Source: Ferriphaselus amnicola
Lineage (GTDB): Bacteria > Pseudomonadota > Gammaproteobacteria > Burkholderiales > Gallionellaceae
Assembly (NCBI RefSeq): GCF_000974685.2
Contig: NZ_AP018738.1
Coordinates: forward strand, 1,984,001 to 2,048,000
DNA length: 64,000 nucleotides
Direction: 5' to 3'
The translations under genes and the position numbers were made by a program. The notes below the pieces were generated by a model that saw nothing but the letters and a program-made list of their open reading frames with translations, had not been told where the DNA came from and did no database searches. Of the stretch, positions 8,391 through 16,990 are shown in pieces. Every line of letters starts with the position of its first letter. Position 1 is the stretch's first letter.

Positions 8391-9440
8391 ATGACCCTGA
8401 AACTGAATCGCACTCTTGTTGCACTGGGAATTGCCGCCTCGTTCGCATTCACAACGCAAGCCCATGCTGTCGATCTGACCGGCGCAGGCGCGACTTTCCC
8501 CTACCCGATCTATGCCAAATGGGCTGAAGCTTACAAAGCACAGACTGGCGTGGGCATGAATTATCAATCCATCGGCTCGGGCGGCGGCATCAAGCAGATT
8601 TTGGCCAAGACGGTTGATTTCGGCGCAACTGATGCACCGATGACTCCTGAAGAACAAGCTAAGAATGGCCTGACCCAGTTTCCGACCGTGATCGGCGGTG
8701 TGGTTCCGGTCATCAATTTGGAAGGTGTTGCTGCAGGCCAGCTCAAGCTGACAGGCGCAGTGTTGGCTGACATTTATCTGGGCAAGATCACTAAGTGGAA
8801 CGACAAGCGCATCGCCGCGCTGAACTCTGGCATAGCGTTGCCTGACCAAGCCATCACCGTGGTTCACCGCGCAGATGGTTCCGGCACCACTTTCATTTTC
8901 ACCACCTATCTGGCACAAGTCAGCCAAGAGTGGAAGACCACGGTGGGTGCTGACAAAGCAGTGCAATGGAAGACTGGCACCGGCGGCAAGGGTAACGAAG
9001 GCGTAGCATCTTACGTGCAACGTATCAAGGGCGCGATCGGCTATGTCGAATATGCCTATGCGCTGCAAAGCAAGATGAATTTCACCCAACTGGAAAACCA
9101 CAACGGTTTCTTCGTCAAACCGGATGACACCACATTCAAGGCTGCCGCAGCGAATGCCAAGTGGGACAAGGCCAACGGCTTCTATGAGATCCTGACTGAC
9201 GAGCCAGGTAAGGAAAGCTGGCCGATCACGGGCGCTACATTCATCTTGGTCTATAAGACACAGGAGAATGCAGCGAACGGCAAGGAAGTCCTGAAGTTCT
9301 TCGACTGGGCCTATGCTAGCGGCGCAAAGATGGCCTCTGATCTGGACTTCGTTCCTTTGCCAGATAGCGTAGTAAAGCAGATCCGCGAATCTTGGAAAGC
9401 TAACATCAAGGACGCTGCTGGCAAGCCTGTATGGAAGTAA
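8391..9440 (+). CDS. pstS: phosphate-binding periplasmic protein PstS
   Basis: PstS captures phosphate in the periplasm and hands it to PstC and PstA. The 349-aa precursor has a signal peptide of about 26 residues ending in AHA, then the family start DLTGAGATFPYPIYAKW. The phosphate-contact blocks SGGGIKQI and HRADGSGTTFIFT are intact. CTGGAG precedes the ATG at a normal distance. It is the first gene of pstSCAB and is followed by a strong hairpin, which fits the usual need for more binding protein than permease. Length and motifs match the family well. Confidence 0.97.
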   Translation: MTLKLNRTLVALGIAASFAFTTQAHAVDLTGAGATFPYPIYAKWAEAYKAQTGVGMNYQSIGSGGGIKQILAKTVDFGATDAPMTPEEQAKNGLTQFPTVIGGVVPVINLEGVAAGQLKLTGAVLADIYLGKITKWNDKRIAALNSGIALPDQAITVVHRADGSGTTFIFTTYLAQVSQEWKTTVGADKAVQWKTGTGGKGNEGVASYVQRIKGAIGYVEYAYALQSKMNFTQLENHNGFFVKPDDTTFKAAAANAKWDKANGFYEILTDEPGKESWPITGATFILVYKTQENAANGKEVLKFFDWAYASGAKMASDLDFVPLPDSVVKQIRESWKANIKDAAGKPVWK

Positions 9441-9444
9441 GCGG

Positions 9445-9472
9445 CTGACAAACGTCGATTACAAGCTATAAT
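9445..9472 (+). promoter_or_regulatory. candidate internal promoter before pstC
   Basis: CTGACA at 9445-9450 and TATAAT at 9467-9472 are separated by 16 bases, close to the sigma-70 consensus. It could give constant expression of pstCAB apart from pstS. The -10 touches the hairpin that starts at 9471, so both may not act together. A chance match is possible. Confidence 0.4.
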
Positions 9473-9497
9473 TCGCGGGGGCAAGACCCCCGCGAAT
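9471..9497 (+). promoter_or_regulatory. perfect 11-bp hairpin between pstS and pstC
   Basis: ATTCGCGGGGG at 9471-9481 and CCCCCGCGAAT at 9487-9497 enclose a 5-base loop. No T run follows, so it is more likely a stabilising or attenuating stem that protects the pstS end of the message than a full terminator. Confidence 0.75.
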
Positions 9498-9523
9498 CCA
9501 TTAATAGAAACCGACTTCCACCC

Positions 9524-10480
9524 ATGCAGACGTTTTTACGCGAAGCGCGCTTGAAGCGCCAGAACATTCTGGACATCGTGTTCCGCAGCTTGACACGAGT
9601 CTCCGCATTCGCCGTTTTGGCGTTGCTGACTGCCATCATCGGCTCACTGGTCGTTGGCAGTATGCCGGCCATCAAAGCCTTCGGCTTCGGCTTCCTGACT
9701 AGCGCCGAGTGGGATCCGGTCAACGATCATTTCGGTGCATTAGTGCCTATCATCGGCACATTGGCCACGGCGACTATCGCCCTAGTCATTGCCATCCCAG
9801 TCAGCTTTGGCATCGCATTATTCCTTACCGAACTTTCGCCGCGTTGGATGCGTCGGCCGCTGGGCATCGCCATCGAACTATTGGCAGGCATCCCCAGCAT
9901 CATTTACGGCATGTGGGGATTATTCGTGTTCGCGCCGCTGTTTGCCGACCACGTCGAGCCTTGGATTAACGACCACATAGGTACTATGCCGTGGATCGGG
10001 CCACTGTTCTCCGGCCCACCCATGGGCATCGGCATGCTCACCGCCGGCTTGATTCTGTCCATCATGGTCATTCCTTTCATCACCTCCGTGATGCGCGACG
10101 TATTTGATGTCGTCCCTACCCTACTCAAGGAGTCAGCCTACGGCTTAGGCGCCACCACCTGGGAAGTGATGTGGAATGTGGTGCTGCCCTATACCAAGAT
10201 CGGCGTAGTCGGCGGTGTCATGCTGGGCTTGGGACGTGCGTTAGGCGAAACGATGGCAGTCACGTTCGTCATCGGTAATGCGAACGAGCTTTCCGGCTCC
10301 TTGCTGATGCCAGGCAACAGTATCTCTTCGGCGCTGGCTAACGAATTCACCGAAGCTGTCGGCGATCTCTACACCGCCTCACTGGTAGAGCTCGGCTTGA
10401 TCCTATTCTTCATCACCTTCGTCGTGCTTTCCATCGCACGCTTCATGCTCTATAAACTCGGCCAGAGAGAAGGAAGCTGA
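9524..10480 (+). CDS. pstC: phosphate ABC transporter permease PstC
   Basis: PstC is one of two inner-membrane subunits of the high-affinity phosphate importer. The 318-aa protein has about six membrane segments, with the first near residues 20-45. The binding-protein-dependent permease block [15 protein letters not shown]-like (here starting [12 protein letters not shown]) lies near residue 205 and is followed by [17 protein letters not shown], the PstC signature. It ends 2 bases before pstA, so the two are surely translated from one message. Spacing from pstS is 83 bases and holds a hairpin and a candidate promoter. Confidence 0.96.
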   Translation: MQTFLREARLKRQNILDIVFRSLTRVSAFAVLALLTAIIGSLVVGSMPAIKAFGFGFLTSAEWDPVNDHFGALVPIIGTLATATIALVIAIPVSFGIALFLTELSPRWMRRPLGIAIELLAGIPSIIYGMWGLFVFAPLFADHVEPWINDHIGTMPWIGPLFSGPPMGIGMLTAGLILSIMVIPFITSVMRDVFDVVPTLLKESAYGLGATTWEVMWNVVLPYTKIGVVGGVMLGLGRALGETMAVTFVIGNANELSGSLLMPGNSISSALANEFTEAVGDLYTASLVELGLILFFITFVVLSIARFMLYKLGQREGS

Positions 10481-10482
10481 CC

Positions 10483-11328
10483 ATGTTCTCGCTCTACAAC
10501 CGCCGCCGCTTCATCAACTACCTCAGTCTAGGCGTTTCCTTCCTAGCCATGGCATTTGGCCTATTCTGGTTAGGCTGGATTCTACTAACCTTGCTCGAAC
10601 ACGGACTGCCCGGCTTGACTCCTGCGGTGTTCGCCAAGATGACTCCGCCCCCCGGCAGCGATGGTGGCTTGCTCAATGCCATCGCTGGCAGCTTGATGAT
10701 GACTGCACTCGGCACCCTGATCGGTACGCCTATCGGCATTCTGGCGGGAACGTATCTAGCTGAATTCGGGCAACGCGGCTGGCTAGCACCGATCACGCGC
10801 TTCATCAATGACGTATTGCTATCTGCCCCATCTATCGTGATCGGCTTATTCGTGTACGAAGTCTATGTCGTCCATGTCCGCCACTTCTCCGGCTGGGCAG
10901 GCGCATTAGCCTTATCGATCATTGTAATCCCCGTGGTGATCCGCACGACTGAGAACATGCTGCGCCTGGTACCCAATACTCTGCGCGAAGCCGCTGCTGC
11001 ACTGGGCGCTCCCCAATGGAAGGTCATCAACTTCGTGACCTTGCGAGCCGCTCGTGCCGGCATCATCACTGGCATCTTGCTGGCCGTGGCACGCATTTCT
11101 GGCGAAACGGCACCGCTACTCTTTACCTCGCTCAACAACCAGTTCTGGAACGGCAACATGGACAAACCGATGGCCAATCTGCCAGTGGTCATCTTCCAGT
11201 TCGCCATGAGCCCTTACGAAGACTGGCAACGCCTCGCTTGGGCGGGTGCCTTGCTGATTACCTTCAGCGTTTTGACCTTGAACATCGTGGCGCGCGTCAT
11301 GTTCCGCCAGAGTTCGTCCCATCACTAA
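10483..11328 (+). CDS. pstA: phosphate ABC transporter permease PstA
   Basis: PstA is the second membrane subunit of PstSCAB. The 281-aa product has about six membrane segments and the EAA-type loop [20 protein letters not shown] near residue 165, which contacts Pst[21 protein letters not shown] follows, as in other PstA proteins. AGGAAG lies just before its ATG inside the end of pstC, and pstB starts 18 bases after its stop. Length is normal for the family. Confidence 0.96.
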   Translation: MFSLYNRRRFINYLSLGVSFLAMAFGLFWLGWILLTLLEHGLPGLTPAVFAKMTPPPGSDGGLLNAIAGSLMMTALGTLIGTPIGILAGTYLAEFGQRGWLAPITRFINDVLLSAPSIVIGLFVYEVYVVHVRHFSGWAGALALSIIVIPVVIRTTENMLRLVPNTLREAAAALGAPQWKVINFVTLRAARAGIITGILLAVARISGETAPLLFTSLNNQFWNGNMDKPMANLPVVIFQFAMSPYEDWQRLAWAGALLITFSVLTLNIVARVMFRQSSSHH

Positions 11329-11346
11329 GCAGCCTAAGGAAACGGC

Positions 11347-12120
11347 ATGATTGCTGAAAAGAACATCACTCCGAAACTGGTCGTACGCGATCTCAACTTT
11401 TTCTATGGCGAATACCGTGCGCTGAAGGACATCAACCTGACTATCCCAGAAAAGATGGTCACCGCCTTCATCGGTCCGTCCGGCTGTGGCAAGTCCACCC
11501 TGCTGCGCACGTTCAATCGAATGTACCAGCTTTACCCCAAACAGAAGGCCACTGGCGAGATCCTGCTCGACGGCAGCAACCTGCTCGACAAGCGCCAGGA
11601 TTTGAACATGCTGCGTGCCAAGATCGGCATGGTGTTCCAAAAGCCCACGCCCTTCCCGATGTCGATCTACGACAACATCGCTTTTGGCGTAAAGCTATAC
11701 GAGAATCTGAGTCGTCACGACATGGACGAGCGCGTGGAATGGGCGCTGAAAAAAGCGGCACTGTGGAACGAAGTGAAAGACAAGCTGAAGCAGAGCGGCA
11801 CCGGACTATCCGGCGGCCAGCAACAGCGTTTGTGCATCGCCCGCGCCATCGCCGTCAAACCGCAAGTACTGTTGTTGGACGAGCCCACCTCCGCGCTCGA
11901 TCCGATCTCTACAGCGCACATCGAGAAACTGATCGACGAACTGAAGGAAGAGTTCACCATCGTCATCGTGACCCACAACATGCAGCAGGCAGCACGCGTC
12001 TCAGACTTCACCGCCTATATGTATCTGGGCGACCTGATCGAATTTGGCGACACCAGCAGCGTATTCACAAATCCGAAGCGTAAAGAGACTGAAGATTACA
12101 TCACGGGTAGATTTGGATAA
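11347..12120 (+). CDS. pstB: phosphate ABC transporter ATPase PstB
   Basis: PstB hydrolyses ATP to power phosphate import and takes part in signalling to PhoR. The 257-aa protein has Walker [10 protein letters not shown] at residues 43-51, the LSGGQQQR signature near 155 and Walker [13 protein letters not shown] near 177, then the H-loop [22 protein letters not shown] is typical of PstB rather than of general ABC ATPases. TAAGGAAA precedes the start. It is the last gene of the operon, closed by the terminator at 12221-12246. Confidence 0.97.
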   Translation: MIAEKNITPKLVVRDLNFFYGEYRALKDINLTIPEKMVTAFIGPSGCGKSTLLRTFNRMYQLYPKQKATGEILLDGSNLLDKRQDLNMLRAKIGMVFQKPTPFPMSIYDNIAFGVKLYENLSRHDMDERVEWALKKAALWNEVKDKLKQSGTGLSGGQQQRLCIARAIAVKPQVLLLDEPTSALDPISTAHIEKLIDELKEEFTIVIVTHNMQQAARVSDFTAYMYLGDLIEFGDTSSVFTNPKRKETEDYITGRFG

Positions 12121-12220
12121 CCTGCCTGCGATGTAGCGACATAAACCAACTTATCCGCAACACAAGTTAAGTTAAACCAGACATCTGGAGTCGCCACCTC
12201 TCCCGTCGTTCAACCAATAA

Positions 12221-12246
12221 AAAAGGGCAGCGTTCGCTGCCCTTTT
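12221..12246. terminator. bidirectional terminator between pstB and amt
   Basis: AAAAGGGCAGCG at 12221-12232 pairs perfectly with CGCTGCCCTTTT at 12235-12246. A and T tracts on both flanks let it work for pstB on the plus strand and for amt on the minus strand. Confidence 0.88.
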
Positions 12247-12266
12247 GCATGTTCGAAACTGACAAA

Positions 12267-13469
12267 CTACCAGCCCGACTCTCTTTCCGGAGTGGCAGAA
12301 ATTTTATGGATGCTCAAGTCAGCACCATTGAATTCCTCCTCAGCATCAAGGCGAATACCAACCGTCCTCTTTAATATGCCATAGACGAAGAATCCGCCGG
12401 CCAGTGCGATAGCGATACCCATCAGCGTGCCGATGAGTTGCGCAGCGAAGCTCACACCGCCAAGTCCGCCCAGCGCCTTTGCACCAAAGATTCCCGCTGC
12501 AATACCACCCCACGCGCCGCACAGGCCGTGCAGCGGCCAAACACCAAGCACATCATCGATCTTCCAGCGATTCTGGGTCAGAGTGAACATCCAGACGAAC
12601 AGGCCTCCCGCCACGCCACCCGTGACTAATGCACCTGCTGGGTGCATCAGATCAGAACCGGCACACACAGCCACCAGCCCAGCCAACGGGCCGTTATGGA
12701 CGAAACCGGGGTCGTTCTTACCCACCCACAATGCAACCAGCGTGCCACCCACCATCGCCATCAGAGAATTGACCGCAACGAGGCCGCTGATCTTGTCGAT
12801 GGTCTGCGCGGACATCACATTGAAACCGAACCAGCCCACAGTCAGAATCCATGCTCCAAGCGCTAGGAACGGGATACTCGACGGCGGGTGCGCGGAGATG
12901 CGACCTTCCTTGTTGTAGCGCCCACGGCGCGCGCCCAGCAGCAAGACCGCTGCCAGCGCGATCCAGCCGCCCACAGCATGGACCACCACCGAACCCGCAA
13001 AGTCATGGAACTCCGCACCGAAACTGGCATTCAGCCAGTCCTGAATGCCGAAGCGATGGTTCCACGCAATGCCCTCGAAGAGGGGATAGACGAAGCCGAC
13101 CAGCATAAAGGTGGCTGCCAGTTGCGGATTGAACTTGGCGCGCTCGGCCACACCACCGGAGATGATGGCAGGAATCGCCGCTGCGAATGTCAGCAGGAAG
13201 AAGAACTTAACCAACTCATAGCCATTCCTTTGCGCCAACTCCTCTGCACCGGTGAAAAAGTTCACACCATAAGCGAGGCTGTAACCGATAAAGAAATACG
13301 CCAGCGTCGAGATGGCAAAGTCCGTCAGTATCTTGACCAGCGCATTGACCTGATTTTTTTTGCGTACTGTACCCAATTCAAGAAAGGCGAATCCAGCGTG
13401 CATCGCCAGCACCATGATGGCACCAAGCAATATGAATAACGCATCGTTACTGACCTTTAGATTTTCCAT
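12267..13469 (-). CDS. amt: ammonium transporter Amt
   Basis: This 400-aa inner-membrane channel brings in ammonium. It has about eleven hydrophobic segments and family blocks near GFAFLELGTVRKKN, AERAKFN, FAGSVVVHAVGGW (holding one of the twin pore histidines) and HGLCGAWGG (holding the other). It lacks the cleaved signal peptide of E. coli AmtB. The ATG at 13469 was chosen since GGAG ends 6 bases upstream; two earlier in-frame codons crowd or precede that site. The usual partner glnK is not in the window. A sigma-54 promoter and NtrC-type sites lie upstream, so it should be on only under nitrogen limitation. Confidence 0.95.
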   Translation of the reverse strand: MENLKVSNDALFILLGAIMVLAMHAGFAFLELGTVRKKNQVNALVKILTDFAISTLAYFFIGYSLAYGVNFFTGAEELAQRNGYELVKFFFLLTFAAAIPAIISGGVAERAKFNPQLAATFMLVGFVYPLFEGIAWNHRFGIQDWLNASFGAEFHDFAGSVVVHAVGGWIALAAVLLLGARRGRYNKEGRISAHPPSSIPFLALGAWILTVGWFGFNVMSAQTIDKISGLVAVNSLMAMVGGTLVALWVGKNDPGFVHNGPLAGLVAVCAGSDLMHPAGALVTGGVAGGLFVWMFTLTQNRWKIDDVLGVWPLHGLCGAWGGIAAGIFGAKALGGLGGVSFAAQLIGTLMGIAIALAGGFFVYGILKRTVGIRLDAEEEFNGADLSIHKISATPERESGW

Positions 13470-13501
13470 GTTCATCTCCAAGTGCAAACTGACGTGAAAA
13501 A

Positions 13502-13516
13502 GCAATTGTTATGCCA
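13502..13516 (-). promoter_or_regulatory. sigma-54 promoter of amt
   Basis: The minus strand reads TGGCATAACAATTGC from 13516 to 13502. It has GG and GC separated by exactly 10 bases, the fixed -24/-12 layout of RpoN promoters. Transcription should start near 13490, leaving a leader of about 20 bases. Confidence 0.85.
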
Positions 13517-13589
13517 ATAATCATATCAAGTTGATATATAAATGATTATACAAAGACAACTCATCCACAACATGCACTTTCGCTCCAGT

Positions 13590-13638
13590 GTGGTGCATCA
13601 TATAAACTTAAGCACCACGTTTAGCACTATTGTAGTGC
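13590..13638 (-). promoter_or_regulatory. NtrC-type binding sites upstream of amt
   Basis: GCACTATTGTAGTGC at 13624-13638 fits the NtrC pattern GCAC-N7-GTGC. A second inverted repeat, GTGGTGC at 13590-13596 and GCACCAC at 13612-13618, supplies more half sites. They lie 100-150 bases upstream of the sigma-54 start point, a normal enhancer distance. The sites were read by eye. Confidence 0.7.
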
Positions 13639-13670
13639 GCGCAGCCACTCACTAAACAGCGCACAAAAAC

Positions 13671-13695
13671 AAAAAGGAGCCAAAGGCTCCTTTTT
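13671..13695 (-). terminator. terminator after efp
   Basis: AAAAAGGAGCC at 13671-13681 pairs with GGCTCCTTTTT at 13685-13695 around a 3-base loop. It is symmetric, with T runs on both strands. It closes the earP-efp transcript and shields the amt control region from readthrough. Confidence 0.88.
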
Positions 13696-13720
13696 GTTGA
13701 TGCAAAACCAAGTACCGTGC

Positions 13721-14284
13721 TTACGCGCGTTTCTTGAACTCACCAGTGCGGGTATCGATCTCGATCTTGTCGCCAATGTCGATGAAAGCAGCCACGGGCA
13801 ACTCAAAGCCAGAGCCCTTCAACTTGGCAGGCTTCATCACCTTGCCAGAGGTATCGCCACGTACGGCTGGCTCGGTGTACTCGATCTCACGCACGATGGT
13901 GGTGGGCAATTCCACAGAGATGGCCTTGCCATCGTAGAAAGTCACTTCGCACTTGTCTTCCATGCCGTCCACCAGGAAGTTCAGCGCATCACCGACGTTG
14001 TCCTTTTCGACTTCGTACTGGTTGTATTCTTCGTCCATGAACACATACATCGGATCGGCGAAGTAGGAGTAGGTACATTCCTTCTTATCAAGGATGACTT
14101 GATCGAACTTATCGTCGGCCTTGTAAACCGCTTCGCTAGGCGCATCAGTCAACAGGTTCTTGAACTTCATCTTCACTACCGAGCCATTACGGCCAGAACG
14201 GCTGTATTCAGCCTTCTGCACCACCAGCGGCTGGTTGTTGACCATCACCACGTTACCCGCGCGCAATTCCTGTGCGATCTTCAT
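13721..14284 (-). CDS. efp: elongation factor P
   Basis: EF-P relieves ribosomes stalled at runs of proline. The 187-aa protein has three barrel domains of the usual size, beginning [11 protein letters not shown]. The tip of domain I reads SRSGRNGS, with Arg at position 32 instead of lysine. Arg32 EF-Ps are activated by rhamnosylation by EarP, whose gene lies directly upstream with its TGA overlapping this ATG in ATGA. The tight coupling and Arg32 together give high certainty for an EarP-type system rather than the EpmA/EpmB lysine pathway. A terminator follows at 13671-13695. Confidence 0.97.
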   Translation of the reverse strand: MKIAQELRAGNVVMVNNQPLVVQKAEYSRSGRNGSVVKMKFKNLLTDAPSEAVYKADDKFDQVILDKKECTYSYFADPMYVFMDEEYNQYEVEKDNVGDALNFLVDGMEDKCEVTFYDGKAISVELPTTIVREIEYTEPAVRGDTSGKVMKPAKLKGSGFELPVAAFIDIGDKIEIDTRTGEFKKRA

Positions 14285-15468
14285 TTCGTCTGTCCTTGAA
14301 AAGGTTTTAAGGGGCTAAATTCGAAGGCGCGCATTCTACCCTTATTACGGCAAAAATCCAGCAAATTCAAAGCCAGATTGTTGCCCGCCAACTGCTTGGA
14401 CCAGCACGCAGCATGCCGCGCCAGCTCCTCGCGCTGCGCAGCGAATCGCCCCCAAGCCAGCGCCACGCCATGCTCATCATTCCATGATTGCCACAACTGC
14501 ATCAGCACCCCTGCCGCTTCTGGCGACAAGCCCGCACTGTAACGCGCCGCCAGCGCCTGCAACTTATCCAGATGCACACCATCGTGCTGCGGATAGATTT
14601 GCCAGATGAAAGGCTTCGCCGCCCACTGCGCTCGCACGCAGGAATCCTCTCCGCGCACGAAATTCACGTCACACGCCCACAACAAGTAGTCGTAGCGCTC
14701 CTGCTCGACGAAGGGTAGTACCGCCACGCACAGATTGCCGCGCTGCCAGCCTTGCCCCGCCGCACCTTCGTCTGAACCGAAGAACTGCGCCACGTGCGGC
14801 AGGATGCGCCCCGCCGGCACGAGGCAAGTGATGGGTGTGGCGCTTGCGCTCCAAACTTGCAACAGTTCGCCCACGGCGGCGTTCTCGTAACCGAACAGTG
14901 AGATACGCAATTCATCCGGCTGCGGCGCAGTCAGACCAAGCGACTGCCAGTAGTCGGCGAGGGTCTGCGGGTCGCACTGAAAGACATCGCGCCGCGCCAG
15001 CAGGTCGCGCTCCAGCAACAGCCCACCGGTCTTCGGCGTGAAGCCGGGAAAGAAGAAATGTTTGGTGAGCGGCAAGGTCGGATGCGGCGAGGGCAATCCG
15101 TGACAGCCTTCGACCCAATCTTCAGCCGAGAGATATTCCAGGTTGACCCACAGCGGTGGCTCCGATTGCGCCGCCATTGCAACAACATAGCTCGGCGGCA
15201 GCTCACAGGCAAAAGCTTCAATGACCAGCTGGGCAGGTAAGGCATCGTGGAAGTGGGACGACCAGCGCCGCACTTCGATCTCCCGACAATGCTGCTGCTC
15301 ACAAGCGACATCCAGCTCGGGGCAAAGCTTGCCGAAACTCGCCAGATCATCCACCCACAACCGCACCGTCAACCCCTCGGCGCTGAGATTCTTCGCTAGT
15401 CGCCAACACACGCCGATGTCGCCGTAGTTATCCACCACAGCACAAAAAATATCGCAGTTGAAACTCAT
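14281..15468 (-). CDS. earP: EF-P arginine rhamnosyltransferase EarP
   Basis: EarP attaches rhamnose from dTDP-rhamnose to Arg32 of EF-P. The 395-aa product begins [19 protein letters not shown], the conserved start of the family with the catalytic Asp region, and contains the late block [26 protein letters not shown] (quoted here only in part: [20 protein letters not shown]), which binds the nucleotide sugar. ATG at 15468 overlaps the stop of the upstream permease gene as ATGA. A longer frame exists but its first 37 codons do not fit the family. Overlaps on both sides imply translational coupling through permease, earP and efp. Confidence 0.95.
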   Translation of the reverse strand: MSFNCDIFCAVVDNYGDIGVCWRLAKNLSAEGLTVRLWVDDLASFGKLCPELDVACEQQHCREIEVRRWSSHFHDALPAQLVIEAFACELPPSYVVAMAAQSEPPLWVNLEYLSAEDWVEGCHGLPSPHPTLPLTKHFFFPGFTPKTGGLLLERDLLARRDVFQCDPQTLADYWQSLGLTAPQPDELRISLFGYENAAVGELLQVWSASATPITCLVPAGRILPHVAQFFGSDEGAAGQGWQRGNLCVAVLPFVEQERYDYLLWACDVNFVRGEDSCVRAQWAAKPFIWQIYPQHDGVHLDKLQALAARYSAGLSPEAAGVLMQLWQSWNDEHGVALAWGRFAAQREELARHAACWSKQLAGNNLALNLLDFCRNKGRMRAFEFSPLKPFQGQTK

Positions 15469-16811
15469 GAGGTTCGGTTCAGACGCGGATCGAAAGCATC
15501 CCGCACCGCATCGGCGAACAAATTGGCAGAAAGCACCAGCACCAACATGAAGCTGAACGCGGCTGCCAGCGTCCACCACACCATGGGCTCACGCCCCATC
15601 TCCATGCGTGCGGCATTGATCATGGTGCCGAAGCTGATGGTAGCAGGATCAACGCCCACGCCGACGTAGGACAACACCGCCTCGGCCAGCACTAGACCGG
15701 AAAAATCCATCACCACTGAAATAAGTACGATGTGCATCACGTTGGGCACGATGTGGCGAGTCAAGATGCGAAACGAGGACACGCCAAAGGCTTGCGCCGC
15801 CTGGATATACTCCAACTCACGCAGCTTGAGTGTCTCGCCGCGCAGCAAGCGACATAAACTGGTCCAGCTAGTCACGCCCAAAATCAAACACAGGCAGAGC
15901 AGGCGAACATCGGCACGCGCAGCCGCAGTATCGAACCAATCAGCATGCTGCTCGATCACCATCTGCATCATCAGCACCGCCGCCGCGATCAGCAACACGC
16001 CGGGAATGGAGCTCAACACCGTATAAATATACTGGATCAAATCGTCAGCCCAGCCCCTGAAATAGCCCGCCGCCACGCCTAAAAAAAGCGCGAACGGCAA
16101 CATCACCAAGGTAGTGACCGTGCCGATCACCAAGCCCGTGCGAATGCTCTTCAGGGAAAGATAGAGCACATCCTGACCAACCTTATCGGTGCCGAAGATG
16201 TGATAGACATTAGCAAGACTGACAACTGCGCCTATCGAAGCGACGGTGAGCAACATCGCCACGAGTGTGGCACGCCACTGGCCTCGGATAAAGGGCCTGA
16301 TCGCTAGGATCAACAATCCTCCAGCCAGCAATCCCAGTGCGGCGCCCACCGTTGCGCGCTGAACCACATCGCCGACCAAATCGTGCTGCGGATCACTCAG
16401 ATGTGCGCCACCATATTTCAAGCGCGGATAATCGCGCAAGACCTTGCCATCGGCCGTCTCAAAGCTTTCCTTTGAGTACAAATAGGCGGCCAGCGGCGCT
16501 GAGTATGTCTTCTCGGTATGACTGCGCAACCCACTCACTACGGCATCAAATGCGCTCAGCACTTCTGGCGAATAGATGGTTTGGCCGCCATTCTTCTCCG
16601 GCAGTGCCGTCCGATAATGGAGCGAGTCGAGGAAACCAACCACCAGAAACAGAGAGAGCACCAGCAGCGACACCATACCGACGCCACTTTGAGCAACTCG
16701 CTGCCAAGGCAATAGCAGATGCGGACGGCGGCGTATCGAAATCGCACCGGTCACGCCAACTGCGATCAGCAGAAAGACCATCGCATCCGTCAGCAAGATG
16801 ATGGGCATCAT
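15465..16811 (-). CDS. OppC/DppC-like ABC permease
   Basis: This 448-aa inner-membrane protein belongs to the DppC/OppC permeases for peptides or similar solutes. From about residue 205 it shows the family pattern HIFGTDKVGQDVLY, then about five membrane segments and the EAA loop ELEYIQAAQAFGVSSFRI near residue 335. The first 200 residues add three more hydrophobic segments and a polar region, longer than in DppC. No DppB-like permease or binding protein is adjacent. A fused DppD-DppF ATPase at 59.3-61.3 kb could be its motor. The start has two adjacent ATG codons, with AAAGG about ten bases upstream. The substrate is unknown. Confidence 0.88.
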   Translation of the reverse strand: MMPIILLTDAMVFLLIAVGVTGAISIRRRPHLLLPWQRVAQSGVGMVSLLVLSLFLVVGFLDSLHYRTALPEKNGGQTIYSPEVLSAFDAVVSGLRSHTEKTYSAPLAAYLYSKESFETADGKVLRDYPRLKYGGAHLSDPQHDLVGDVVQRATVGAALGLLAGGLLILAIRPFIRGQWRATLVAMLLTVASIGAVVSLANVYHIFGTDKVGQDVLYLSLKSIRTGLVIGTVTTLVMLPFALFLGVAAGYFRGWADDLIQYIYTVLSSIPGVLLIAAAVLMMQMVIEQHADWFDTAAARADVRLLCLCLILGVTSWTSLCRLLRGETLKLRELEYIQAAQAFGVSSFRILTRHIVPNVMHIVLISVVMDFSGLVLAEAVLSYVGVGVDPATISFGTMINAARMEMGREPMVWWTLAAAFSFMLVLVLSANLFADAVRDAFDPRLNRTS

Positions 16812-16990
16812 GCCAACAAGCCTTTCAATTGGGCAACTTGCATCAGGTAAACGGGGGTATTTTTCATCTGGCGGATATTAGGGGGCGACTCAACGAAAGT
16901 CCAGCCTATCACCTGACCAGCGACGTGCAGAATCAAGCTCGCCAACATGTGTACAGATAGTGTAGCGCCACGCGGTATGGAGGTGGTAGT

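Noticed and set aside
12888-13439. 183-codon frame antisense to amt
   Set aside because: Shadow of a membrane protein gene; charged, Gln/Arg-rich product with no family.
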